Part shown: one piece after another, positions 45,044-53,475 of the stretch
Layout of the letters: every line of letters starts with the position of its first letter
How positions within the stretch are numbered: position 1 is the first letter of the stretch
NCBI GenBank assembly: GCA_903893815.1
Contig: CAITNS010000079.1
Location: forward strand, 124,001-188,000
Reading direction: 5' to 3'
DNA from: an uncultured Bacteroidota bacterium
GTDB taxonomy: Bacteria > Bacteroidota > Bacteroidia > B-17B0 > Aurantibacillaceae
DNA: 64,000 bases
Position numbers and translations under genes: made by a program
The notes under the pieces: model-generated
Database searches by the model: none
The model's input: only the letters and a program-made list of their open reading frames with translations
Told to the model about the DNA's origin: nothing

Positions 45044-46481
45044 ATTGATAAAAAGTAATTTTTACACCTTTGTAAAATGACACCACAGAGTTAGAAGATT
45101 TCTGTTTAGATAAATTAGTTTTAAATTCAGTATCTTCAGGATTTAAATCTTCAAATGCATCAACAACAATAACTCTTTTATAGTTAGTTAAATCAACCCC
45201 AATGTCCGCCAATGATTTGCAGATTAGTACATTTGGAGCATTGGTTAATTTCTTTTTTTGAAGTTTTAAATAATCCTTTTCATAATAATAGCAAAATAAT
45301 GATGGTACCGCATTAAATTTCACTATGATTAAATCCTCAGCTTTTGTTATTTGTTTTATGAAACCAACGGCATTTTTATAATCCATTGGTTTAGTAGTTT
45401 TATAATCTATTTTAAAAGAGAAGTAGATAAAAAACAACATAAAAAAAATGATGCCGATATATTTATTTTTTAGAAACGAAAAACCGTAGGCAACTAAAAT
45501 GTAAATAAAAGGAACTGCAAATATTAAATATCTATCTAAGAATATAGAAACTTTTATGCCAACTATATAAACTATAACAATTGAACCTAATCCTACAATG
45601 ATTGAATAAATAGCAGCAAAATTTGATTCTTTGGTTTTGTATTTATAACTCAATACGAGTCCCAAAGCAATAGCAAGTAGTAATGGAATAATTAAATAAT
45701 AGTCAAAGAAAAAATCAGAAAGTACTTCTAATAAGTATGAGAACTCTGATTTTTTTAGCCAGAATACACTACCTGGACTATTGAATGCAAATATTAGTAA
45801 AAACTGTTTTTTAGTAAATCTTATTAATATTAATACGATTGTTATAAGTAATGAATATGAAAATTTAATTTTTTGTTGCTTGTCAAAATAAAACAACATA
45901 AACAATACTTCAAACACTAAAACTAATCCTGCAATGTAATGCGTATAGACTATTAAGAAATTTACTAGGCCCAATATACAAATATGCTTCCAAGTATTTT
46001 TTTCTTTAAAATTTAAAAAGAAATATGATGACACTAAAACTAATAAACCAATTAAAGCATATGCCCTAGCCTCATGTGAATAGAAATAAAGAAAATTGTT
46101 TGATAAATATAAAAATGAAACAACTATAGCTGTTGTTTTATTAAAAAACTTATTTGCTATTAAGAAAATAACGCCAGCTGATAATGAGCTAAAAATAACA
46201 CTTAATAGTCTTACACAATACTCAGAATCATTAAATAGTTTAATCCATACACTTAAACAATAATAATAAAACGGAGGATTATTGTCCCATTCTGAAACAT
46301 GTTTGATATGTCCAAAATTTAACCATGCACTTTCAACGCTAACAATTTCATCGTACCAAAAAGATGAAAAATCTAATTGAATGACTTTAAATAAAATATT
46401 GACTAAAACAATGATTAAAAAATATAACCACAAGCTATTGGTTATTTTTTTGGAGTTATTAGCAAAAAACTTGTCTAACAT
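45042..46481 (-). CDS. GT39-like membrane glycosyltransferase (ArnT/PMT family)
   Basis: The 479-residue protein has about ten hydrophobic helices and, after the first helix, the loop SSFWYDEIVS with Asp44-Glu45, the acidic pair expected in GT39 (dolichyl-phosphate-mannose transferase/ArnT-like) enzymes. WDNNPPFYYYCLSVWIKLFNDSEY is the second conserved loop. Family members move a sugar from a polyprenyl-phosphate donor to a protein or lipid on the outer face of the inner membrane. It begins 4 bp after the T9SS cargo gene and is the last of a four-gene minus-strand unit, suggesting that it glycosylates that cargo or an associated component. The acceptor is not known. Confidence 0.8.
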   Translation of the reverse strand: MLDKFFANNSKKITNSLWLYFLIIVLVNILFKVIQLDFSSFWYDEIVSVESAWLNFGHIKHVSEWDNNPPFYYYCLSVWIKLFNDSEYCVRLLSVIFSSLSAGVIFLIANKFFNKTTAIVVSFLYLSNNFLYFYSHEARAYALIGLLVLVSSYFFLNFKEKNTWKHICILGLVNFLIVYTHYIAGLVLVFEVLFMLFYFDKQQKIKFSYSLLITIVLILIRFTKKQFLLIFAFNSPGSVFWLKKSEFSYLLEVLSDFFFDYYLIIPLLLAIALGLVLSYKYKTKESNFAAIYSIIVGLGSIVIVYIVGIKVSIFLDRYLIFAVPFIYILVAYGFSFLKNKYIGIIFFMLFFIYFSFKIDYKTTKPMDYKNAVGFIKQITKAEDLIIVKFNAVPSLFCYYYEKDYLKLQKKKLTNAPNVLICKSLADIGVDLTNYKRVIVVDAFEDLNPEDTEFKTNLSKQKSSNSVVSFYKGVKITFYQ

Positions 46482-46485
46482 ACTA

Positions 46486-47934
46486 TTATTTAATCACCGA
46501 AATTTTTGAACTACTGAGTAGGCTATTTGAATCAAAAATTTGTAATAAGTATAAGCCATCAGATAATGAAGATGTTTCGATTGTTTTTATAAATTCATCA
46601 ATTGTATTTGATAAAATAACTCTTCCATTTAAATCAATGATTTGATAATGTAAATTTTTATAATTCTTATAATTGGAAATCTTAAGATGAATATAATCAC
46701 TTGTGGGATTTGGATAAATTCCTAGCAAAATCTTAGTTTGTTCCTTTTCCTGAATACCGATGATACTTCCCCCAAAAGAACCTAAACTATCTACTTTCAT
46801 AAAAAACACGTCGTTTAAGACAGCATTATATCCATTAGTTTTTCCAACTGCCACAAATCCTTTATCTTTTGTTTTTGAAATAGAAAAAAATTCTTCATAC
46901 ATAGTTGTTCCTTCACTAAAAAAATTGACATAACCATATGAACTATTATACATATCAATTAAACCATCATAACCGAAAACTGCGTTTTTAGTAGACCCAC
47001 AATTAGCAATATTTCCATTCAAACTTTGAGCAGCACAATTATAAAATTCATCTTGATTACTAACATCTCTATAATTATAAAGAGGATTTCCTGAAATTAA
47101 ATCGTAAGTAAGGATTAATGTTTCTCGATTATTATTAATAGAAAGACTTTTTGTTGTTCCACAAATAAAAATATTTGAATTTTGTAATTGAATTATTCCA
47201 TTCCCAAAATCTTCCTTAACGCCTCCATAAAATTTACGCCACAATGTATCACCGTTTATGTCAAGTTTAATTGCCCAAACATCTCCCAAGCTATCATTAA
47301 AACTTTTTGTATAACCAGTTAAAGCATACTTACCATCAGAGGTTTGTATCACCGATTTAAATTCGTCGTCTTTTAGTCCACCAAATGTTTTTGTCCATGT
47401 TGTATCTCCATTAGCATCTGTTTTTATTACAAATCCATCAGCATTACCTTTCCCATAACTATAAGTGGTTCCTGCAATTATAAAACCTCCATCGGCTGTT
47501 GCATCCATACTATTGGCAAAATCCCAGTCGCTCCCACCATATGTTTTTTGCCAAATTAAGTTGCCAGTTTTATCTGCTTTTACTAAAAATACATCGTAAC
47601 CACCTACTCCACTTGAACTTGTATAACCAGCCATTACATAACTCGAATCAGCTAACTGTACAATACTTTTTCCAATTTCGTTACTTACTCCGCCAAATGT
47701 TTTTTGAAATTTTACCTGACCCATACTGTCAAGTTTTAATAAATACATATCTGTATTTCCTTGACCAATGCTACTAGTAGAGCCCGTAATAATATAACCA
47801 CCGTCTAAGGTTTGCTTTACATCATTACCTTCATCATAACCATTACCACCATACCTACAATAAAATTTTTTAGGTGGTTGAGCATTGGTGGCAATTCCAA
47901 TAACTAAAAACAAAATAATAATTAAAAATCTCAT
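46486..47934 (-). CDS. T9SS type A surface protein with DGGYIITG-type propeller repeats
   Basis: The 482-residue protein has a signal peptide (MRFLIIILFLVIGIATNAQ). Residues about 22-300 are repeats of about 50 residues with the pattern 'GG...DEG..V..T.DGGYIITG.T.S.G.G..D.YL.K.D..G...W.KT', probably beta-propeller blades. Residues about 400-482 (ILLGIYPNPTSDYIHLKI ... LSDGLYLLQI) form a type A T9SS sorting domain. It is presumably exported and displayed. It follows the outer-membrane barrel gene by 3 bp and precedes the glycosyltransferase gene by 4 bp, so all are probably made together. No enzymatic motif was recognised. Confidence 0.85.
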   Translation of the reverse strand: MRFLIIILFLVIGIATNAQPPKKFYCRYGGNGYDEGNDVKQTLDGGYIITGSTSSIGQGNTDMYLLKLDSMGQVKFQKTFGGVSNEIGKSIVQLADSSYVMAGYTSSSGVGGYDVFLVKADKTGNLIWQKTYGGSDWDFANSMDATADGGFIIAGTTYSYGKGNADGFVIKTDANGDTTWTKTFGGLKDDEFKSVIQTSDGKYALTGYTKSFNDSLGDVWAIKLDINGDTLWRKFYGGVKEDFGNGIIQLQNSNIFICGTTKSLSINNNRETLILTYDLISGNPLYNYRDVSNQDEFYNCAAQSLNGNIANCGSTKNAVFGYDGLIDMYNSSYGYVNFFSEGTTMYEEFFSISKTKDKGFVAVGKTNGYNAVLNDVFFMKVDSLGSFGGSIIGIQEKEQTKILLGIYPNPTSDYIHLKISNYKNYKNLHYQIIDLNGRVILSNTIDEFIKTIETSSLSDGLYLLQIFDSNSLLSSSKISVIK

Positions 47935-47937
47935 AAC

Positions 47938-49185
47938 TTATCGTTTAAATTTTTTAGCAATACTTACAAAAGCTCCTTGACCGTATGTGTTAGTTGGAGA
48001 GATATAACCTTGTAAACTATTACTTCCTATTCTGAAAAACCAAGATTTTGAAACATACGAAAATGCCAAACCTACATTTAATTTTGAGTAACCACCATAT
48101 GCCACGTGCAAAGCACCTACAATTTTTGGCGTAAAATGATACTCTGCATCTGTAAAGAAATAGGGTTTGAAGTTGGAATTAAATAAATACCTAAACCCTA
48201 CCGCTAAATAAAATTTATCAGTAAACTGAATTTTATTGATGATTAATAGATTAGTTGGGATATTTACATTAAAGGATTCTTTACGAGCATTAGTGGTTGT
48301 TTTAATGATACTATCTCTATTTATAGCCGATAAGGTTGAGTCCTGCAAATCCAATAAATTATCAATGCGGTAACCATCAAATTTAAAAGTTGAATCGCTA
48401 CTATACTGAACGCTGTTATCAAACCAATGTAAAAAGCCAATATTGTTTGCGTTTACGGTTAACACACTGCCCTTCCCTAGCTTACCTTTATAAGGTGTTT
48501 CAAAAAATATATCAGCACTAGCACCAATTCCTGAATAAGCAAACGGATTATTTTTATTGGTTGTATCACTTAACGCCATATTAAAATCTGAATTAAATAC
48601 TAATTCAGTTCCATCCGAATTGGTATATAACGAAGAACCCTCTTTTGCTTTCACATAAAATAATTGCTGGCCTTTTAAAATAGAAATAGATACTCCAACC
48701 TTTGCAGTTGTATCGATTTTATGCCATATAAATCCCAATTTTAATTCTTGAAAACGTAAAGAATTAATATTGGAACCCGCTAAATTTTTCGTTTCGCCTA
48801 AGTAGGGTTTGTTACCATAAAACACCAACTGATAAAAATCTTTGGTGTAAGCCGCATTAAAAATACGTTGATCTTTAAAACCAATTAAATAGGAGTATTT
48901 TGAGTTTCTACCAAAAAAAGCAGAAATATCATAATTCATATTTGCCCCCATCAAATTAAGAGCTTTCATCGAATTGTTTGAGGCGTCTTTGGTTTTTTTG
49001 TCAATATTACCACCATAAATAAATTTATTTAAAAGTGAGTTATAAATGCCATTTGAACCTAATTCGTACTCGCCGTTAATAGAAATGCTTCTACCAGTTT
49101 GACCAAAGTTTAGGAACTCAGAATTATACTGAGAAAAAACAGATAATGAACTAAGAATTAGAAATAGTACCAGCCGTGTTTTCAT
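47938..49185 (-). CDS. DUF5723-like outer-membrane beta-barrel protein
   Basis: The 415-residue protein has a signal peptide (MKTRLVLFLILSSLSVFSQ) and consists of amphipathic strands typical of a PorP-like/DUF5723 barrel: NYDISAFFGRN, YSYLIGFKDQRIF, YLAVGFRYLFN, VGALHVAYGGYSKLNVGLAFSYVSKSWFFRIG. It ends in the basic FVSIAKKFKR. DUF5723 proteins are often encoded with T9SS cargo and lipoproteins, as here; a porin or export-associated role is a fair inference, but not tested. Its start overlaps the stop of the upstream lipoprotein gene by one base, and the T9SS cargo gene begins 3 bp later. Confidence 0.75.
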   Translation of the reverse strand: MKTRLVLFLILSSLSVFSQYNSEFLNFGQTGRSISINGEYELGSNGIYNSLLNKFIYGGNIDKKTKDASNNSMKALNLMGANMNYDISAFFGRNSKYSYLIGFKDQRIFNAAYTKDFYQLVFYGNKPYLGETKNLAGSNINSLRFQELKLGFIWHKIDTTAKVGVSISILKGQQLFYVKAKEGSSLYTNSDGTELVFNSDFNMALSDTTNKNNPFAYSGIGASADIFFETPYKGKLGKGSVLTVNANNIGFLHWFDNSVQYSSDSTFKFDGYRIDNLLDLQDSTLSAINRDSIIKTTTNARKESFNVNIPTNLLIINKIQFTDKFYLAVGFRYLFNSNFKPYFFTDAEYHFTPKIVGALHVAYGGYSKLNVGLAFSYVSKSWFFRIGSNSLQGYISPTNTYGQGAFVSIAKKFKR

Positions 49186-50783
49186 TATTTTGCTCTAACG
49201 TTATAATTTAAATAGGCATGAACTACTAGATCTAAATAGCTATCCTCATTAATTTTTATTGGTGTTGGCTGATTTGGAAGGTATAAATAACTTACAAATT
49301 TAATTTGCTTACATTGAGTGAGGTTAGTGATTTTAGTTTTATCAAACGAGGCAATTAATTTAGAGTCTACATAATTTAACACCACATTGTTGCCATCTGT
49401 TATAGCCGACTCGATAATATTTTGACCAGGAACAAATAATGAATCAATAATTTGATTTTGATCGTTAAGCATATAGCCTTGGATTTGAGCTCTAAAAGGA
49501 TAGTTATTTCGTGTTTGCATAATAATATCGCAAGAATTAACATCATTCAACTCCTTTAATTGAGTTAAATCTACTTTCGAAAAATTAACTAAACTAAAAT
49601 AGTTCGCTGATAATGCTAATGGAATGTCCACATCAGCAATTACTTTTAAGCCTCTTCCATAAAAAGCAAAATCGTTACCTGCCGAAATATTACCCAAGGG
49701 GTTTAATGTTGCCTTAATAGAATAACCTAAATAGTTTGGTAAATTTTGTAAGAAAGGATTTAAGTTGGAATTAGATGAATTAACATTGATTTGTTTTAAC
49801 CAAGGAAAAACAGGATTTGATGGATTGTTGGTTTTGTTAGCCCTATTTACATTGATAGATTGTAACAAATTACCGGCGTTTAGAGTAACCACATTTGCGG
49901 GAGAGGTTTTAATAGATTTCATACTATTAATTGAGCTACTCATCTCGACACCAAACTCATTAATTATTCTAAAATTAATAGCCGATTGTGTAAGCATTAA
50001 ATTACTAGGACTAAAATTCCCTAAAAAACCTAGGGATGTAGAGTCTGGTCCAAACGATAAATCTTGTTGTCCAAAATAGCCTTGCACATATTCAGGTACA
50101 ATATCCACAAAAGATAATTTAATAATTAAACCTTGTCCAGGTTGTAAAGTACTAGCTACTCCAGATGGACTAGTACTTATGGTATAAGTTTGTACTAGAG
50201 TATTTACTTTATTACCTGATTGCCCGGTTAAATTAATATTGTATCCATTTAGTGGATAGGTTTTAGTAAAAGACGAATTCCCTGCTACCGTTTGGTTTAT
50301 CGTTAACAAATTGCCCCACAAAGAAGCTGAGTTTATAATGTAATTAAAATCTAAAGGTTGATTATAGGTATTTGAATATTCAACTTTTAAATATCCCGAT
50401 CTAACAATTGCTTTATTTAATTCTACTCCATTACTGACATCAAATTTAATTTCTCTATCAGTAGTAGAGGCGGCATTCGAATAAATCACTACTCCAGCAT
50501 TTAATGCTTGAGAAAATAGAAGAGTATAACCAAGTGTAACCGTAGTATCTGGTAAATTAACCAAACTATCCATGGTATAATTTATTAAATCCTTACTAAA
50601 AGCAATGTGTAATAGGCCGTTCGGGTCGGCTTGAAAAATAGTATCACCAAAAAAATTGCTAATGTTTAAATAGCTTTTTGCTAATGGTATTGCCAAATCC
50701 ACATCCCAAGTAGTTTCTTTTTTACAAGACACTACCGAAATCAATAAAAATAGACCGATTATTAATTTTTGTAAAAAACGCAT
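49185..50783 (-). CDS. Large lipoprotein of unknown function, first gene of the surface operon
   Basis: The 532-residue protein has a lipobox signal (MRFLQKLIIGLFLLISVVSC, Cys20) followed by KKETTWDVDLAIPLAKSYL. The rest is beta-rich with no motif I recognise; YNINLTGQSGNKVNT and PSGVASTLQPGQGLIIKLSF hint at repeated sandwich folds (a LEA- or Ig-like structure is possible). It is probably in the outer membrane. It heads an operon: its stop overlaps the DUF5723-like start by one base. Two further genes, the T9SS cargo and the glycosyltransferase, follow with gaps of 3 and 4 bp. A role as accessory lipoprotein of a surface display unit is inference. Confidence 0.72.
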   Translation of the reverse strand: MRFLQKLIIGLFLLISVVSCKKETTWDVDLAIPLAKSYLNISNFFGDTIFQADPNGLLHIAFSKDLINYTMDSLVNLPDTTVTLGYTLLFSQALNAGVVIYSNAASTTDREIKFDVSNGVELNKAIVRSGYLKVEYSNTYNQPLDFNYIINSASLWGNLLTINQTVAGNSSFTKTYPLNGYNINLTGQSGNKVNTLVQTYTISTSPSGVASTLQPGQGLIIKLSFVDIVPEYVQGYFGQQDLSFGPDSTSLGFLGNFSPSNLMLTQSAINFRIINEFGVEMSSSINSMKSIKTSPANVVTLNAGNLLQSINVNRANKTNNPSNPVFPWLKQINVNSSNSNLNPFLQNLPNYLGYSIKATLNPLGNISAGNDFAFYGRGLKVIADVDIPLALSANYFSLVNFSKVDLTQLKELNDVNSCDIIMQTRNNYPFRAQIQGYMLNDQNQIIDSLFVPGQNIIESAITDGNNVVLNYVDSKLIASFDKTKITNLTQCKQIKFVSYLYLPNQPTPIKINEDSYLDLVVHAYLNYNVRAK

Positions 50784-50837
50784 AACACAAACTTACCGTT
50801 TTTTAAACATAATAACAATCAAATATTTGGCAAAGTT

Positions 50838-50871
50838 TTTGTTAAAGAATGTCGGAAAAATATTACTTTTG
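50838..50871 (+). promoter_or_regulatory. Promoter of the small membrane protein gene
   Basis: TTTG (50838-50841) and TACTTTTG (50864-50871), an exact match to TAnnTTTG, are 22 bp apart. The ATG at 50878 follows. This promoter lies inside the reading frame that would start at the upstream TTG, and so favours the shorter protein. Confidence 0.6.
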
Positions 50872-50877
50872 CTTTAC

Positions 50878-51315
50878 ATGCTATATTCTTTTAGATTTTA
50901 TGTAAGTTGGATAGTTGCTGCGGTAGTTATGTACGTTGCTTTTTACTTCTGGCACGGCGTATTTTTAAATGATTTAAACCGCATTACTTTTTCAAAAGGG
51001 TTATTTTTAGGCTTAGCTGCTTTAGTTTATTTAGTGATTTCTTTAACACTTTATAGAACTTACGAATCAAAATTAATAGATAAGTATATTTCACATCCTA
51101 TGTTAAGAGGTATAGTAGCTGGCTTTATTTTAGGATTTATATTATTTGCTGTAGTGACCGTTTTAGGTATTTCGTTTTCTAAAGATATCAACTTCACCTA
51201 CATTGTTGCCGATTGTGCTTGGCAAATTGCCGAACAAGTAATTGGCGGTTTAATTATAGGATTAGGTAAAGTGTTAATATTTGAACCAATCCCTGAATTG
51301 ATGCACAAGAATTAA
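50878..51315 (+). CDS. Hypothetical membrane protein (four predicted helices)
   Basis: From the ATG at 50878 the protein has 145 residues; an upstream in-frame TTG at 50827 would give 162 but sits ahead of the promoter candidate at 50838-50871. It starts MLYSFRFYVSWIVAAVVMYVAFYFW, then has further hydrophobic helices near 30-50 (GLFLGLAALVYLVISLTL), about 80-100 (GIVAGFILGFILFAVVTVLGIS) and about 120-138 (QVIGGLIIGLGKVLIF). I do not recognise the family. It is divergent from the lipoprotein operon and convergent with rarA. Confidence 0.65.
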   Translation: MLYSFRFYVSWIVAAVVMYVAFYFWHGVFLNDLNRITFSKGLFLGLAALVYLVISLTLYRTYESKLIDKYISHPMLRGIVAGFILGFILFAVVTVLGISFSKDINFTYIVADCAWQIAEQVIGGLIIGLGKVLIFEPIPELMHKN

Positions 51316-51424
51316 GGTCTTTTACCATATAAGAAACATAAGATAGTTTTCTTGCTTATTTATAACTAATTCTACATCTACTTTCTTAATCAAAAAACTT
51401 ATATGACTTATATGGTTAAAAAAA

Positions 51425-52699
51425 TTAGTAGCCGTATTTTTCCTTCCATCTTTCCTTTAAAAACTCTTTCAAGTCTCGTTCTCTCGAATATTCTGATGGA
51501 TTATAAAAAGTAGTGCCACTAATTTCATTGGGTAAAAATTCTTGGGATACAAAATGGTTATCATAGTCGTGCGAATACTTATACTCTTCGCCATAACCAA
51601 GTTCTTTCATCAATTTGGTTGGGGCATTTCTTAAATGCAAAGGCACTGGTAAATCGCCCGATTTTTTAACTTCTTGTTGGGCTAAATTTATAGCCATATA
51701 ACTACTATTACTTTTTGCTGAACAAGCTAAATACGTTACCGTTTGCGCTAAAATAATTCTACTTTCGGGATAACCAATAACATTAACCGCTTGAAAACAA
51801 TTATTAGCAATAACCAATGCTGTAGGATTTGCATTTCCAACATCTTCTGAAGCTAAAATTAGTAAACGACGGGCAATAAAACTTGGGTCCTCCCCCCCAT
51901 CAATCATTCGGGCTAACCAATACACAGCACCATTAGGATCTGAACCTCTGATGGATTTTATAAAAGCCGAAATAATATCGTAATGCTGTTCGCCCGATTT
52001 ATCATATAAGGCTAAGTTTTGTTGAATGTATTGCTTTACTATTTCATCCGTAATAATAATCTCCGGTTCACTAATGCAATTAATCACTATTTCGAGGGCA
52101 TTTAATAACTTACGTCCATCACCACCCGAAATTCTTAATAAAGCTTCTGTTTCTTTTAAGACAATATTTTTTCGTTTTAAAATATCATCGCTAGTAATCG
52201 CATTGTTTAACAATTGAATTAAGTTATCCTTTGTAAGATGTTTTAAAACAACTACTTGACATCTTGATAAAAGCGCTGGAATAACTTCAAAAGATGGATT
52301 TTCGGTGGTTGCTCCAATTAAAGTTACGATGCCTTTTTCAACAGCATTTAATAATGAATCTTGTTGTGATTTACTAAAACGGTGAATCTCATCAATAAAC
52401 AAAACTGGTTTTTCTTGTTTAAAAAAACCACCATCTGCTGATGCTTTTTCAATGACTTCCCTCACATCTTTTACTCCCGAATTAATAGCACTTAATGAAT
52501 AAAAAGGGCGTTTTAAAGTTTGTGAAATAATTTGTGCTAAAGTAGTTTTTCCAACACCTGGTGGTCCCCATAAAATAATAGAAGGTAATAAATTTTGCTC
52601 TATTGCTTTGCGAAGAGCTGATTCTTTGCCAATAATATGTTCCTGACCAATGTAATGGTCTAAATGATTGGGTCTGACTCTTTCTGCTAAAGGCTCCAT
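51425..52699 (-). CDS. rarA: Replication-associated recombination protein A (MgsA/RarA)
   Basis: The 424-residue AAA+ protein has [20 protein letters not shown] at the start, Walker A GPPGVGKT (45-52), Walker [11 protein letters not shown] (101-110, DEIH at 103-106), sensor-type TTENPSFE and the RarA-specific C-terminal tetramerisation part ([21 protein letters not shown]). It works at stalled replication forks with SSB in bacteria. It is cytoplasmic and the length is normal for the family. It is a single gene on the minus strand, convergent with the membrane protein gene. Confidence 0.96.
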   Translation of the reverse strand: MEPLAERVRPNHLDHYIGQEHIIGKESALRKAIEQNLLPSIILWGPPGVGKTTLAQIISQTLKRPFYSLSAINSGVKDVREVIEKASADGGFFKQEKPVLFIDEIHRFSKSQQDSLLNAVEKGIVTLIGATTENPSFEVIPALLSRCQVVVLKHLTKDNLIQLLNNAITSDDILKRKNIVLKETEALLRISGGDGRKLLNALEIVINCISEPEIIITDEIVKQYIQQNLALYDKSGEQHYDIISAFIKSIRGSDPNGAVYWLARMIDGGEDPSFIARRLLILASEDVGNANPTALVIANNCFQAVNVIGYPESRIILAQTVTYLACSAKSNSSYMAINLAQQEVKKSGDLPVPLHLRNAPTKLMKELGYGEEYKYSHDYDNHFVSQEFLPNEISGTTFYNPSEYSRERDLKEFLKERWKEKYGY

Positions 52700-52848
52700 A
52701 TTATTAATATGCTATAAAGATACCATCATTTCATTGAAAGGAATGATATAAAACGTGGATAATAGTACTAAAAAATATTAATAAATTGTAAACACCGCAT
52801 TTGTGGCACTATTATTTCATTAAATTTACCGAAACAAAAAATAATACA

Positions 52849-53313
52849 ATGAAATTAAAACATATTATCATCTCTGCTTCTTTTGTAGCACTTGGAGTAT
52901 TAAGCATTAACGCCATTAAAAAAGGTGAGCCAAAAGATACTCTAGACAAACGTAAGTTTACAGTTACCATGACTGAAATAAAAGAAGGCGGTCCTCCAAA
53001 AAAAGGTGTAGAAGATGAATTAGAATTTAAAGCAGGAAAAGGAATGTTTAGTACATTTTTGTTTGATAAATTAGAGTATAAATGGATTAAGTATGAAATC
53101 ACTAAAGATTCTACTTATACAGATGAAGATCAAAACGAGAATCATTATACTGAAGCAGAAGTTACAACTACAGATGCAAATGACCAAACAATGGTTATGA
53201 AAGTTTATTTAGATAATTATGATATCAGTGGGGAAATTAAGATTACTAAAAAAGACAAACTCAAAAAGAAATTTGAATTTACTGGTAAGGAAAAAGCTAC
53301 TAAAAAGAAGTAA
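52849..53313 (+). CDS. Small secreted basic protein of unknown function
   Basis: The ATG at 52849 gives 154 residues; an earlier TTG frame (52801) overlaps the likely promoter (TTTG at 52800-52803, TAAATTTA at 52821-52828, gap 17 bp). The N-terminus MKLKHIIISASFVALGVLSINAIKKG is a signal-like helix, so export is likely. The remainder is very charged and polar (ITKDSTYTDEDQNENHYTEAEVTTT, then a Lys-rich end KKDKLKKKFEFTGKEKATKKK), with a probable beta-sandwich core but no family I can name. A strong terminator follows at 53332-53374. Confidence 0.7.
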   Translation: MKLKHIIISASFVALGVLSINAIKKGEPKDTLDKRKFTVTMTEIKEGGPPKKGVEDELEFKAGKGMFSTFLFDKLEYKWIKYEITKDSTYTDEDQNENHYTEAEVTTTDANDQTMVMKVYLDNYDISGEIKITKKDKLKKKFEFTGKEKATKKK

Positions 53314-53331
53314 TTGAAGTTTACATTGCTT

Positions 53332-53374
53332 AAAATAGCCTTCTGAAGTTTATCAGAAGGCTATTTTTTTTATG
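53332..53374 (+). terminator. Rho-independent terminator after the small secreted protein gene
   Basis: A perfect 15-bp stem (53332-53346 and 53353-53367, core AGCCTTCTGA/TCAGAAGGCT) with a 6-nt loop is followed by a run of T residues. Confidence 0.9.
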
Positions 53375-53428
53375 AAAAGAATAGGACAAAAACCAATGGA
53401 TTTAATTTAAAAATAACGTCGAAAACCT

Positions 53429-53458
53429 TTTGTAATTCCAGCCAAAAAATTATATTTG
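53429..53458 (+). promoter_or_regulatory. Promoter of the fused ketoacid dehydrogenase E1 gene
   Basis: TTTG (53429-53432) and an exact TATATTTG -7 element (53451-53458) are 18 bp apart. The ATG is at 53476, 17 bp downstream. Confidence 0.72.
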
Positions 53459-53475
53459 TAAGATAAGGAATTACT

